Below the pieces are notes generated by a model, which saw only the letters and a list, made by a program, of their open reading frames with translations, was not told where the DNA came from and searched no databases. Made by a program: the position numbers and the translations under genes. From Okeania sp. SIO2B3 (lineage in GTDB: Bacteria; Cyanobacteriota; Cyanobacteriia; Cyanobacteriales; Microcoleaceae), in assembly GCF_010672525.1 (NCBI RefSeq), contig NZ_JAAHGH010000013.1, positions 1-64,000 of the forward strand: a stretch of 64,000 nucleotides of DNA, given 5' to 3'. Below are positions 24,814 through 33,722 of this stretch, piece by piece (the first letter of the stretch is position 1; each line of letters begins with the position of its first letter).

Positions 24814-27324
24814 ATGAAGGAAACTTTACAGAAACTTAAAATACTACTCAATTTCCTAGTGGTAGTGATCTTTTCCCTAGGAGTATTAGTACCACCAGCC
24901 TTGGCTCAGGAAATTCTGCCACAACCAGACCCAGAATTTCAGGGTGACATTGGTGTTACTTACGAAACTTCCGGGCCGCCAGATAAGTCAATTATGGAAT
25001 CCCCTGAAGCCCCAGAAGATGCCCCTAACATTGTCCTTGTACTCTTGGATGATGTGGGATTTGGTTCCTCAGAAACCTTTGGTGGCTCGATTAAAACACC
25101 TACTCTAGAGACACTGGCAGACGAAGGGATAACTTATAATCGATTCCACACAACTGCCCTCTGCGCACCAACTCGTGCAGCTCTACTAACTGGACGCAAT
25201 CACCACTCAGTCGGCTCTGGAGTGATTCAGGAACTGGCAACAGGTTATCCTGGTTATAAAGGCTTGATTCCCAAAAGCACAGCGACAATTGCCGAAGTCC
25301 TCAAAGAGAATGGCTACAGCACAGCTTGGTTCGGCAAAAATCATAATGTTCCTGATAACCAAACCAGTATGGTTGGTCCCTTTGACCGCTGGCCTAATGG
25401 TTTAGGATTTGACTACTTCTACGGATTTATTGGTGGAGAAACTGACCAGTGGTATCCAGCACTGTATGAAAATCAGAACCCCATCGATCCACCCGCCAAA
25501 ATGATGTACAATGGAAAAAAAGAGGACTACAACCTCACCCATGACCTTGCCGATAAAGCAATTGGTTGGATGAACAATCAGCATTCAATTGCACCAGATC
25601 GCCCATTCTTCCTTTACTTTGCTCCCGGTGCTACCCACTCACCTCACCAACCCCCAGATTCCTATCGCGATAAATACAAAGGTGTGTTTGATGACGGTTG
25701 GGACGCAGAGCGTGTGAAAATTTACAATCGTCAGAAAGCTCTCAACATAATTCCTATTAAGACTGAACTTACCCCTCGCCCAGAAGGAATACCTGCTTGG
25801 GAAGATTTCGACGACAGCGCTCATGTGGCATTAGCCAAGGAGATGGAAATCTATGCGGCTTTTCTAGAATACACTGATGTAGAGGTAGGTCGTGTTCTTC
25901 GTGCTATTCCTGAAGACGAAGTAGACAACACCATGATCATCTATATCGTGGGTGACAACGGTGGTTCAGCAGGCGGTGGTGTGAATGGAACTTGCAACAC
26001 CATGAAAAATCTTAACGGACTGGGCTATAATATTGAAGAAATCAAGGAGTGTGCAGAGGATTGGGGTGGACGTGACAGCGGAACCTCGCCAGGATACGCC
26101 ATTGGCTGGGCTTGGGCTACGGATGCGCCTTTTCAATGGACAAAGGAGATAGCTTCCCATTTTGGCGGTACTCGCAATCCCATGATTATTAAATGGCCAG
26201 AGGTTATTCGCCCGACTCCAAACAGAAGGGAGATCCGAGACCAGTTTCACCATGTTATTGATATCGCACCGACAATTCTGGAAGTAACTGGGATTCAGGA
26301 ACCAGAGATCGTTAACAGCATCCAACAGCAGCCCATAGAAGGGGTGAGTTTAGCCTATACCTTTGGTTTTGGTAAGAAACTTGATAGTGGGAAAAATGCT
26401 GAAGGTACTCATAAAACTCAGTATTTTGAGATGTATGGGAATCGTGCCATATACAAGGACGAAGAAGAACACGAATGGATGGCATCAACTATACATGCTA
26501 AACCAGTTGGCGATGAACCTCTTAAAGATTTCGATGAAGATGAGTGGGAACTGTACGATTTAAAGACTGATTTCTCTCAATACGAGGACTTATCCAAATC
26601 GGAGTCAGAAGAAAAAGATGTTTATCTTGATAAATTAGAGGAACTCAAAGACTTATTCCTCGTTGAAGGAGGTAAGTATAATGTTTTCCCTCTGGACGAT
26701 CGCTTTGTTGAACGAGGTGATGTTAATTTACGTCCCAGTTTTACTGCAGGACGCTATCATTTCAAGTTCTATGAAGGCGCGGTTCGATTGCCAGAAGGGA
26801 CAGCACCCGATGTGAAAAGCAAATCTCATCAAGTTACTGCTGAGGTAACGATTCCTAAGAGACGCCCTAAAGGTGTAATCCTGGCGCTCGGAGGAGAGAC
26901 AGGGGGCTATAGCTTCTACATTAAGGACAAAAAACTCCACTATACCTACAACTTCTTTGGCACCCCCTATGACGTTGTTTCTGAAGAAGATGTTCCCACT
27001 GGTGATGTTGAGCTAGGATTCAAGTTTGAATACTCAGGAGATTATGGAGATGGTGCGGGTAAAGCAGCTACAGTTAACCTCTTCATCGACGGTCGTCAAG
27101 TTACTGATTGCACTGATAACATCAATGATTGCACTGATAACATCAAGCAGACTGTACCTGCACGATTCTCTCTGGAAACTCAAGATGTAGGGATGGATTT
27201 ACTCACACCAGTAAGTCATAAATATAAGTCACCTTTTAAGTTCAGAGGCACAATTGATCAAGTGACAATAGACATTGAACCACCACCTTGCTCAGAATCA
27301 GAATCAGAAGATTGCATAGAGTAA
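24814..27324 (+). CDS. Secreted type I arylsulfatase, large form (3)
   Basis: An 836-residue arylsulfatase with a different signal peptide (MKETLQKLKILLNFLVVVIF...ALAQ, 1-32). Motifs: LVLLDDVG, C117-A-P-T-R121, WFGKNHN, IVGDNGGS. The C-terminal beta domain (about 660-825) contains a tandem DCTDNIN repeat. It has neither the hairpin leader nor the shared signal peptide, and its codon use is more AT-rich than that of its neighbours, so it may have joined the island separately. Cys117 is the expected formylglycine residue. Confidence 0.92.
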   Translation: MKETLQKLKILLNFLVVVIFSLGVLVPPALAQEILPQPDPEFQGDIGVTYETSGPPDKSIMESPEAPEDAPNIVLVLLDDVGFGSSETFGGSIKTPTLETLADEGITYNRFHTTALCAPTRAALLTGRNHHSVGSGVIQELATGYPGYKGLIPKSTATIAEVLKENGYSTAWFGKNHNVPDNQTSMVGPFDRWPNGLGFDYFYGFIGGETDQWYPALYENQNPIDPPAKMMYNGKKEDYNLTHDLADKAIGWMNNQHSIAPDRPFFLYFAPGATHSPHQPPDSYRDKYKGVFDDGWDAERVKIYNRQKALNIIPIKTELTPRPEGIPAWEDFDDSAHVALAKEMEIYAAFLEYTDVEVGRVLRAIPEDEVDNTMIIYIVGDNGGSAGGGVNGTCNTMKNLNGLGYNIEEIKECAEDWGGRDSGTSPGYAIGWAWATDAPFQWTKEIASHFGGTRNPMIIKWPEVIRPTPNRREIRDQFHHVIDIAPTILEVTGIQEPEIVNSIQQQPIEGVSLAYTFGFGKKLDSGKNAEGTHKTQYFEMYGNRAIYKDEEEHEWMASTIHAKPVGDEPLKDFDEDEWELYDLKTDFSQYEDLSKSESEEKDVYLDKLEELKDLFLVEGGKYNVFPLDDRFVERGDVNLRPSFTAGRYHFKFYEGAVRLPEGTAPDVKSKSHQVTAEVTIPKRRPKGVILALGGETGGYSFYIKDKKLHYTYNFFGTPYDVVSEEDVPTGDVELGFKFEYSGDYGDGAGKAATVNLFIDGRQVTDCTDNINDCTDNIKQTVPARFSLETQDVGMDLLTPVSHKYKSPFKFRGTIDQVTIDIEPPPCSESESEDCIE

Positions 27325-27759
27325 GCCTTCCGTTGAAGTAGCAATAGAATTGTATAGCAAAAGGCACTTATGCATCTCTCCTCCTGCCCCCCGATGATGC
27401 GCTATCCCTTATAAGGAACGGCTGAAAAGCTTGTGGGGACGGTGGAGAGGATGAGGAGGATGAGGAGGATAAGGTTTTGGGGATACCCAAGTTGCATGAA
27501 TAAAAGCGGACTTTCCTCCCACACTTCCCACATTCCCCTCCTGGGAGGGGTTAGGGGTGGGTTCCCACACCTCCCTACCCTCTCCTACTTTTTTCTAGGC
27601 GTGACAATAAATTGACCCTGCCCTTTGAAGGGGGGAGGCAAAAGGAAAAATCTTGGTTTGTTTGGGTTTAGGGTTTTGATGTGGGAGCGCCCTTTGCTTC
27701 GACTGCTATAAGCTCAGATGCATTTATGTTTGCTGCTGATATCTTTAACTAACCTCAGT
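27325..27759 (+). other. Spacer of 435 bp before leader L7
   Basis: The spacer contains GAGGATGAGGAGGATGAGGAGG-type purine tracts and a GGGGTTAGGGGTGGG dispersed repeat, with no supported gene. Confidence 0.4.
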
Positions 27760-27893
27760 TCTACTCTAATTCAGCTAAGACTGTAGAGTCCCGATCGCTA
27801 GCTCGGAACTCTACAGGCCATCCCAAGGCTATCCATGTTGTGTTTTGGGATGCAGTCTGAGATTGTGTTAACCCCTTTGATGAAGTTTTATCT
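27760..27893 (+). promoter_or_regulatory. Hydrolase-island leader L7 with two hairpins
   Basis: CTGTAGAGTCCCGA (27781-27794) pairs with TCGGAACTCTACAG (27803-27816) with one mismatch. CATCCCAA (27819-27826) pairs with TTGGGATG (27845-27852). GCAGTCTGAG, TGTTAACCCC and AAGTTTTATCT precede the ATG. Confidence 0.7.
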
Positions 27894-30404
27894 ATGTTTT
27901 TCAACGGTCTTTTGCACCGAATTTTGAGAGGTGTCGTGGTGTTTGCGATGACCACCTCTCTTCTATTGGGGACTATCGCTCCCCCGGTCTTAGCAGAAAC
28001 TGCTGACGGTACGGTGCTACCCTTCCCTCCCGTACCTTCCGCGAGTACCGCCAATGAGACCCTACAAGACTCCGAGATGATTCGACGGGAAGAACCGAAC
28101 TATCTACCCGACGAGCCTCCAAATATCCTGATTATCCTCCTGGATGATGTGGGATTTGGGCAAGCTGAAGCCTTTGGGGGGGAAATTAAAGCGCCCACCA
28201 TTCAACGCCTGTGGGATGAAGGAATTGCCTACAACACCTTTCACACCACCGCGCTCTGTTCTCCAACCCGTGCCTCCCTGTTGACCGGACGCAGTCAACA
28301 TAATGTACACTCCGGCACCACCACCCAACGGGCGCTAGACTGGGATGGCTATATGGGCAGCATTCCCAAGACTACAGCGACACTACCAGAAGTGTTGCGG
28401 GAATATGGTTACAAAACCGCAGCCTTTGGGAAATGGCATAATACCCTCGCCAATGAAACCACGGCAATGGGACCCTTCGATCGCTGGCCTACCGGACACG
28501 GCTTTGACTATTTCTACGGCTTTAACGCTGGAGAAACCTCCCAATACGAGCCGCGCCTGTATGAAAACACCACCCCGATCGAACCCCCTCACGAGTTCCC
28601 GGATGGAAGTCCTTACCATTTAAGTGAAGATATGGCAAATCAGGCTGTGACTTGGCTGCGCCAACGCCAAGCGTATAGCCCTGATAAGCCCTTCTTTATC
28701 TACTGGGCTCCCGGTGCTGCTCACGGTCCCCATCACATCTTCGGCGATTTAGCCGATAAATATAAGGGTACATTTGACGATGGCTGGGATGCCTTGCGCG
28801 CCCGCACCTTTGAGCGCCAGAAAAAGTTGGACTGGCTCCCCTTGGCAGATGATGCCGTGGATACAAGACGCCCTGAAGAGATGACCGCTTGGACTGAAAT
28901 TACAGACGATGACGAAAAGGCATTCCAAATCCGTTTGATGGAGCTTTACGCTGCCTTTGTCGAAGATGTGGATACCCAAGCAGGCAAGATCATTGACGAA
29001 CTGGAAGCCGAAGACATTCGAGACAACACTCTGATCTTTTACGTTTGGGGCGACAATGGTGCCAGTGCCGACGGACGAGATGGCAGCATCAGCGAACTGT
29101 TGGCTCAGAACCAAATTCCCAATACCGTAGCAGAACAACTCGAAGCCCTCAGTGAGCAATTTGGCACCGAAGAAGATCCCTCGGGTCTGTCTGCTTTGGG
29201 AACGGCAAAAACGGACAATATGTACAATGCAGCTTGGGCTTGGGCTGGCGATGCACCGTTCCGCTATACCAAGATGATTGCCTCTCACTTTGGCGGTACT
29301 CGCAATCCTCTCGTGATTTCTTGGCCTAAAAAGATTACCCCCGACCCCACCCCCCGTTCCCAGTTCCATCACGTCAACGATATCGCCCCCACCATTTACG
29401 AGATTTTGGATATTACCCCACCGGAGGAGTTCTATGGTGTTTTCCAAGATCCGATTGATGGTGTCAGCATGAAATATAGCTTTGAAGATGCCAATGCTCC
29501 CGGCAAGAAGAAAATTCAGTATTTTGAGAATAACGGCAGTCGGGGTATCTATTTCGATGACTGGTATGCCTGCACGTTTGGTCCTCTGATTCCTTGGGAG
29601 ACTGCCTCCAGCACCGATTTAGCAAATTGGGATTCTCGTGAAGATGTGTGGGAATTATATGACCTGACAACAGACTTCACGCAGCAGAACGACCTCGCAA
29701 AAGAAGAGCCAGAGATTCTGGAGATGATGAAGCAATTGTTCTTGCAAGAAGCAGAAGAAAATAAGGTCTTTCCCATTGGTGGCGGTCTCGAGACTAGCAT
29801 CAATCCCGACGCTCGGCTTGAGAACCCGTATACCAGTTGGACGTTTAATACCAGCACCACCAGGATGCCGGAATTTACGGCGCCAGGTCTGGGTCGCGAA
29901 AGCAATACGGTGACGATTGATGTCGATCTCAAAGGCGACGATTCCGGGGTTCTCTATGCCCTCGGCGGTTCGAGTGGCGGTTTGACTTTGTTTATGGAGG
30001 ACGGAAAGCTCAAGTATGAGTACAACATGATGTTGTTGGAACGCTACAAGACTGAACCCATCGCGATCGCAAGCGGTCATCACACGATTCAGGTGCAAAC
30101 CACCATCAAGCTCTCGGAATCTGCTGACCCAGAAAATCCTGACCTAGAAGATATCTTTGCAGATGTAGAGATTCTGGTCGATGGAGATGAAGAGGGTAGC
30201 ATTAAGGTCGATCGCATCGTGCCGTCTGCTTTTACCGCCAGCGAGACCTTTGATGTGGGGACGGATTTGGGTTCTCCTGTTTCGCTGGATTACGCCGATA
30301 ACGTGCCTTTTCCTTTCACTGGTACGATTAACACAGTGAAAGTGGGTCTTGTAAATTCAATGGAACTTTACTTATTACCTTTACCCTCGCCTTCCTTCGA
30401 CTAG
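27894..30404 (+). CDS. Secreted type I arylsulfatase, large form (4)
   Basis: An 836-residue arylsulfatase with signal peptide 1-34 (MFFNGLLHRILRGVVVF ... VLAE). IILLDDVG, C122-S-P-T-R126, FGKWHN and WGDNGAS mark the active site; C-terminal beta domain about 680-830. It is closely related to the gene at 18502 along its whole length. Its signal peptide is closer to that of the alkylsulfatase-like protein at 8380 (MFLNGLWNRILRGVVAF) than to that of its own paralogue. This pattern fits exchange of the 5' ends among island genes. Confidence 0.92.
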   Translation: MFFNGLLHRILRGVVVFAMTTSLLLGTIAPPVLAETADGTVLPFPPVPSASTANETLQDSEMIRREEPNYLPDEPPNILIILLDDVGFGQAEAFGGEIKAPTIQRLWDEGIAYNTFHTTALCSPTRASLLTGRSQHNVHSGTTTQRALDWDGYMGSIPKTTATLPEVLREYGYKTAAFGKWHNTLANETTAMGPFDRWPTGHGFDYFYGFNAGETSQYEPRLYENTTPIEPPHEFPDGSPYHLSEDMANQAVTWLRQRQAYSPDKPFFIYWAPGAAHGPHHIFGDLADKYKGTFDDGWDALRARTFERQKKLDWLPLADDAVDTRRPEEMTAWTEITDDDEKAFQIRLMELYAAFVEDVDTQAGKIIDELEAEDIRDNTLIFYVWGDNGASADGRDGSISELLAQNQIPNTVAEQLEALSEQFGTEEDPSGLSALGTAKTDNMYNAAWAWAGDAPFRYTKMIASHFGGTRNPLVISWPKKITPDPTPRSQFHHVNDIAPTIYEILDITPPEEFYGVFQDPIDGVSMKYSFEDANAPGKKKIQYFENNGSRGIYFDDWYACTFGPLIPWETASSTDLANWDSREDVWELYDLTTDFTQQNDLAKEEPEILEMMKQLFLQEAEENKVFPIGGGLETSINPDARLENPYTSWTFNTSTTRMPEFTAPGLGRESNTVTIDVDLKGDDSGVLYALGGSSGGLTLFMEDGKLKYEYNMMLLERYKTEPIAIASGHHTIQVQTTIKLSESADPENPDLEDIFADVEILVDGDEEGSIKVDRIVPSAFTASETFDVGTDLGSPVSLDYADNVPFPFTGTINTVKVGLVNSMELYLLPLPSPSFD

Positions 30405-30549
30405 ATATTCATAGAAGAGTATTGATACTCCCATTACGCTCTAAGATTACCGAAAAATTGTAGGTTGGGTTGAGGAACGTTAGCGGAGCTTATCCGTTAG
30501 GATAAACCCAACACAGATATTGGGTTTCACTTCTTTCAACCCAACCTAC

Positions 30550-30702
30550 TTTATAGAAAATCTTCCACCGGTAAGGGAGTCATGTGGCTTGTCAATAGAC
30601 CGCGATTTAAACGCCAGTATAAATTTCAGAAATGCGGTCGGCTTGACCGTTAATGCCTGTGGACGGAGTGCTGCCGACAGTTCCGGTAGAAGCAGGAAGT
30701 AA
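30550..30702 (+). pseudogene. tnpB relic (C-terminal fragment)
   Basis: The frame reads SCGLSIDRDLNASINFRNAVG and ends RSRK before TAA. This is the last RuvC block and tail of an IS200/IS605-family TnpB nuclease (C-x-x-C...DRDxNAaxNi). Everything upstream is a GTAGGTTGGG-type repeat, so only about 45 codons survive. No ends for transposition are evident. Confidence 0.65.
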
Positions 30703-30921
30703 ACATTAAAATATCACGCTATGTGACGTTTTATATCAGTTTTATGAAGCAGTAGTTGATGAACTGTAGCATATCCCTGCTGGAATAGTGTGCCAGTAAT
30801 TTAAGTTTTCTCAATTATCGTGGCTTACATTAGCCACGATCGCCTTCCTCTCATATCAAATAAATAAAGTTTCTCTGTTCAAAGCTATTCTCCACTTTAG
30901 AAAAAGGATTCTGTAACTTAA

Positions 30922-32031
30922 ATGATGGATAATTCTCAAAATTATCAGGACTTAGGCAAACTTGTAGATAATACGCTATCTGTAGAGGGCAAATGCCATT
31001 TGCCCCTACGAGATATGGCGGTTCTGCGTAAGTCCTGTTATATTCAAAAACTCCTAATTGTTCTCAGTGTTTTTATTCTGACTGTTACTATTTTTAGTCC
31101 GAGTGCATTTGCCGTACCATCTTCAACTTGCCCCCAAGATATGGTTTTTATTCCGGGAGGAGATTTCAAAATGGGGTCGGATAAACCAGAATTTATCGAA
31201 GAACTACCCGTTGAAGATGTTAGTGTCAGTTCATTTTGCATTGATTCCCACGAAATTACCAACGCCCAATTTACCAAGTTTGTTGAAGATACAGGTTACG
31301 TTACCATAGCCGAACGTCCCCTATCAAAAGAACAATTTCCTGATTTACCTGATGAACAGCGATCGCCTGGTTCTCTCGTTTTTGAACCTCCCGCAGAAGG
31401 TATTCAACAAGTGGCTTATCTGAGTTGGTGGCATTGGGTTACAGGAGCAAACTGGCAACATCCCTACGGCCCCGATAGCAATATTAGCGGGAAAGAAAAC
31501 CATCCCGTTGTTCATATTGCCTACGAAGACGCCTTAGCTTATGCAAAGTGGGCAGGAAAACAACTTCCCACCGAAGCCCAATGGGAATATGCTGCCAGAG
31601 GTGGTTTAAAAGAATCTACTTACACCTGGGGTCAAGAATATTCTGCCAAAAAAGCCAACACCTGGCAAGGAATTTTTCCCTTTCTAAATACCAAAGCAGA
31701 CGGCTACTTGGGAACTGCTCCCGTTGCTTCGTTCTCGGCAAATGGTTACGGTTTGTATGACATGACGGGTAACGTTTGGGAATGGACTGCCGACTGGTAT
31801 CGCGTTGAACGAAAGGATATGGCTCATAGCGTTAATCCAGAGGGTCCCAGACAAGCCGAAAGTTTTGACCCCAAAAAACCTGCCGAGGGTGCGGTACACG
31901 TGATTAAAGGTGGTTCTCACCTCTGTGCGCCCAACTATTGCAGTCGATACCGTCCGGCTGCACGGGAGTCTCAGTCACCGGATACAGGAACCACTCACAT
32001 TGGTTTTCGTCTTGTCAAAAATTTAGGTTAA
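30922..32031 (+). CDS. Formylglycine-generating enzyme (sulfatase activator), N-terminus altered by a MITE
   Basis: A 369-codon frame. The SUMF1 domain covers about 72-368: MVFIPGGDFKMGS, EITNAQFTKFVEDTGYVT, LPTEAQWEYAARGG, GLYDMTGNVWEWTADWY, then GGSHLC335-APNY-C340-SRYRPAARE. Cys335 and Cys340 correspond to the catalytic pair of human FGE (336/341), so it should be active. It oxidises the sulfatase Cys in CxPxR to formylglycine. A secretory signal (IQKLLIVLSVFILTV...AFA) places it outside the cytoplasm with its substrates. Codons 9-38 come from MITE A. Two starts are possible: ATG at 30922 (ancestral), or ATG at 31015 inside the MITE, which gives MAVLRKSCYIQKLLIV as a normal signal peptide. 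Confidence 0.92.
   Translation: MMDNSQNYQDLGKLVDNTLSVEGKCHLPLRDMAVLRKSCYIQKLLIVLSVFILTVTIFSPSAFAVPSSTCPQDMVFIPGGDFKMGSDKPEFIEELPVEDVSVSSFCIDSHEITNAQFTKFVEDTGYVTIAERPLSKEQFPDLPDEQRSPGSLVFEPPAEGIQQVAYLSWWHWVTGANWQHPYGPDSNISGKENHPVVHIAYEDALAYAKWAGKQLPTEAQWEYAARGGLKESTYTWGQEYSAKKANTWQGIFPFLNTKADGYLGTAPVASFSANGYGLYDMTGNVWEWTADWYRVERKDMAHSVNPEGPRQAESFDPKKPAEGAVHVIKGGSHLCAPNYCSRYRPAARESQSPDTGTTHIGFRLVKNLG
30946..31037. mobile_element. MITE family A, copy 3, inserted in frame in the FGE gene
   Basis: Ends CAGGACTTAGGCA (30946-30958) and TGCGTAAGTCCTG (31025-31037) enclose a 92-bp element flanked by TTAT (30942-30945 and 31038-31041). Element plus one target copy is 96 bp, exactly 32 codons, with no stop. 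Removing it rejoins NSQNY to IQKLLIVL in frame, restoring a normal signal peptide start. Confidence 0.85.
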
Positions 32032-32101
32032 CTCAAATTATCAATCGCTCGCGACTGATAGATACTGGCGTCTGGCGATCGCTTCCTCAATTGGTGCGTT
32101 A

Positions 32102-32231
32102 TATTATGTCCGGTTGAATACTTATAAATAAACGACTGAGGAGACAGGAGACAGGAGTCAGGAGACAGGAGGGAAGAAAGAAGAAGAAAGAGGAGAAAGT
32201 TTTTTTGATCACTGATTATCCGGACATGATA
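32102..32231. mobile_element. MITE family D, copy 1 (in a 655-bp spacer)
   Basis: TATTATGTCCGG (32102-32113) and CCGGACATGATA (32220-32231) are inverted ends. The interior is a GGAGACAGGAG purine repeat. An inverted copy lies at 55238-55422 and a right end near 55081. The rest of the spacer 32032-32686 is dispersed low-complexity repeats with no gene. Confidence 0.6.
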
Positions 32232-32686
32232 TTATATCAAATCCGGATGATTAGTTATTCTAAGTCCGCCCCAATCCGAAAAAATGTGCTAAGTAGGGTT
32301 TGCTGATTAAAGATCGCGCATATTGACTGGTATTGGTTTGAGCAATTTTAGGTCTGGAGGGGGTGCGAGGTTTTAGGTGGTAATGGTTCAAAAATTCAGG
32401 ATTTTGGTCAAGAGTTGGGCAGAACAATCTTGGGACAAAACGCCCGCTCCTACCTCCTCCAAATTCCCCGTTCCTCCTGTCTTCCCCTCCTGGGAGGGGG
32501 AGGGGCGAGGGGTGGGTTGTCTCCTGTCTCCTACCTTCACCCATAAGACTTTTTCAGCAAGCCCTAAGTAGGTAGGCACGAATCAATCTCACTATGTAAC
32601 GAAATGTTATACAGTTAAAACCCTTGATCTTGTTGCCTTCCACTCTGTTCCAGTCTCTGCGGACGTAACGGTTGCAGGACTGCCAC

Positions 32687-33172
32687 TTATTTTTTGCTTT
32701 GATTGATCGGTTTAGAAGTTAAAACCAAGTGTAAACGAGCATGAATCAAACTTAACTCTGCCAAACCTAAATCTAGACTGCCATCCAAAACCACTCCAGT
32801 ATTAATTATCCGGTCTAATAACTCTAAAATAGAAGGACTTTCAGATTTTTCTCCTGGATAATACTCTCCCGACTTTGGCAACAAAGTACCAATTTCACCC
32901 AAATCCAAATTCAAATCTTCGGGGTCAATATCAAATACCCCGCACAATTTAATCACCTGTTCTTCCAACTGTCGCAAACTTTCAGCCGCACGGTCTAATT
33001 CTTCATCACTCAACATTTCTGCATCCATTCGCCGAATCACCTGAGCTTCCATTAATTGCCGTAGCAACTCAATAACTGTTAGCAACAATGGAGCTAACCC
33101 TGCTTCTGAATTACTTTGAGATTTGCCAATAGGAATTATTGAGGGTTCTTCTGGAGACGGTTCTAGGGACAT
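32687..33172 (-). CDS. gvpK: Gas vesicle protein GvpK
   Basis: A 161-residue GvpK. LAPLLLTVIELLRQLMEAQVIRRM and LSDEELDRAAESLRQLEEQVIKLC are the family's N-terminal helices. PSILELLDRIINTGVVLDGSLDLGLAELSLIHARLHLVL is the GvpA-like C-terminal region. GvpK is a minor protein needed for gas-vesicle assembly, probably in nucleation or growth. It is the last gene of the left arm as transcribed. Length and motifs are complete, and the N-terminal Pro/Ser tail is common in cyanobacterial forms. Confidence 0.93.
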   Translation of the reverse strand: MSLEPSPEEPSIIPIGKSQSNSEAGLAPLLLTVIELLRQLMEAQVIRRMDAEMLSDEELDRAAESLRQLEEQVIKLCGVFDIDPEDLNLDLGEIGTLLPKSGEYYPGEKSESPSILELLDRIINTGVVLDGSLDLGLAELSLIHARLHLVLTSKPINQSKK

Positions 33173-33503
33173 AAGAAATAAAGTGTGGGGAGTAATTTCA
33201 GTTATCAGTTATCAGTTATCAGTTATCAGTACCTCTGGCGGAAGCAAGAAGCTTGAAATTTGACAATATTCCCTTTTTTATCCCTTTAAAAGGGGAGGCT
33301 TTAGAGCCAAATTTTTCGGTAATTTTTTTGCCCTTGCTAACCAAGAAAATGAGCGTCATTTCAGTTATCAGTTATCAGTTATCAGTACCTCAATGGAATA
33401 GGGAGACAAGAAAATAGTGAATTTTCTTTTTTTTTTAATCCCCTTGAAAGGGGAGACTATTGACCTAATTTTCTGGTCAGTAATTACTTCTAAATTCTAA
33501 ATT
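33173..33503. repeat. Two copies of a heptamer-plus-unit repeat between gvpK and the 72-aa gene
   Basis: CAGTTATCAGTTATCAG arrays at about 33199-33229 and 33360-33386 each precede a diverged roughly 110-bp unit (ending with AAAAGGGGAGGCT or AAAGGGGAGACT). The unit is related to the one at 1867-2042. It separates gvpK from the rest of its probable operon by 331 bp, so gvpK may have its own promoter or rely on read-through. Confidence 0.65.
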
Positions 33504-33722
33504 CTAAATTCTAAAACGTTGTAAAGCTTGCCATCGAACAAACCGCCATTGTTGAAGTTCTCTGTGAGACATAACTTCAGTTCTAGCAATACGCATTCTA
33601 GCTCTTTCAACTGCTCGATTATTTCGACCATAGAGACCGCGACAAGACAAACACCCACGAATAGCTTTACTACTGAGAATATCTTTGCTAGTTTTGATTT
33701 TTATTGCTGTATCTATTGCCAT
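33504..33722 (-). CDS. Small Arg-rich protein coupled to gvpJ
   Basis: A 72-residue, very basic protein with a CLSC pair (residues about 24-27) and an Arg-rich second half (RNNRAVERARMRIARTEVMSH, LQQWRFVRWQALQRF). The start ATG lies inside the last codons of gvpJ (the two overlap by 10 bp, 33713-33722), typical of translational coupling, which supports a real gene. I do not recognise it. Its place between gvpJ and gvpK suggests an accessory gas-vesicle role. The CxxC could bind metal if paired with another cysteine-bearing partner. Confidence 0.6.
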   Translation of the reverse strand: MAIDTAIKIKTSKDILSSKAIRGCLSCRGLYGRNNRAVERARMRIARTEVMSHRELQQWRFVRWQALQRFRI

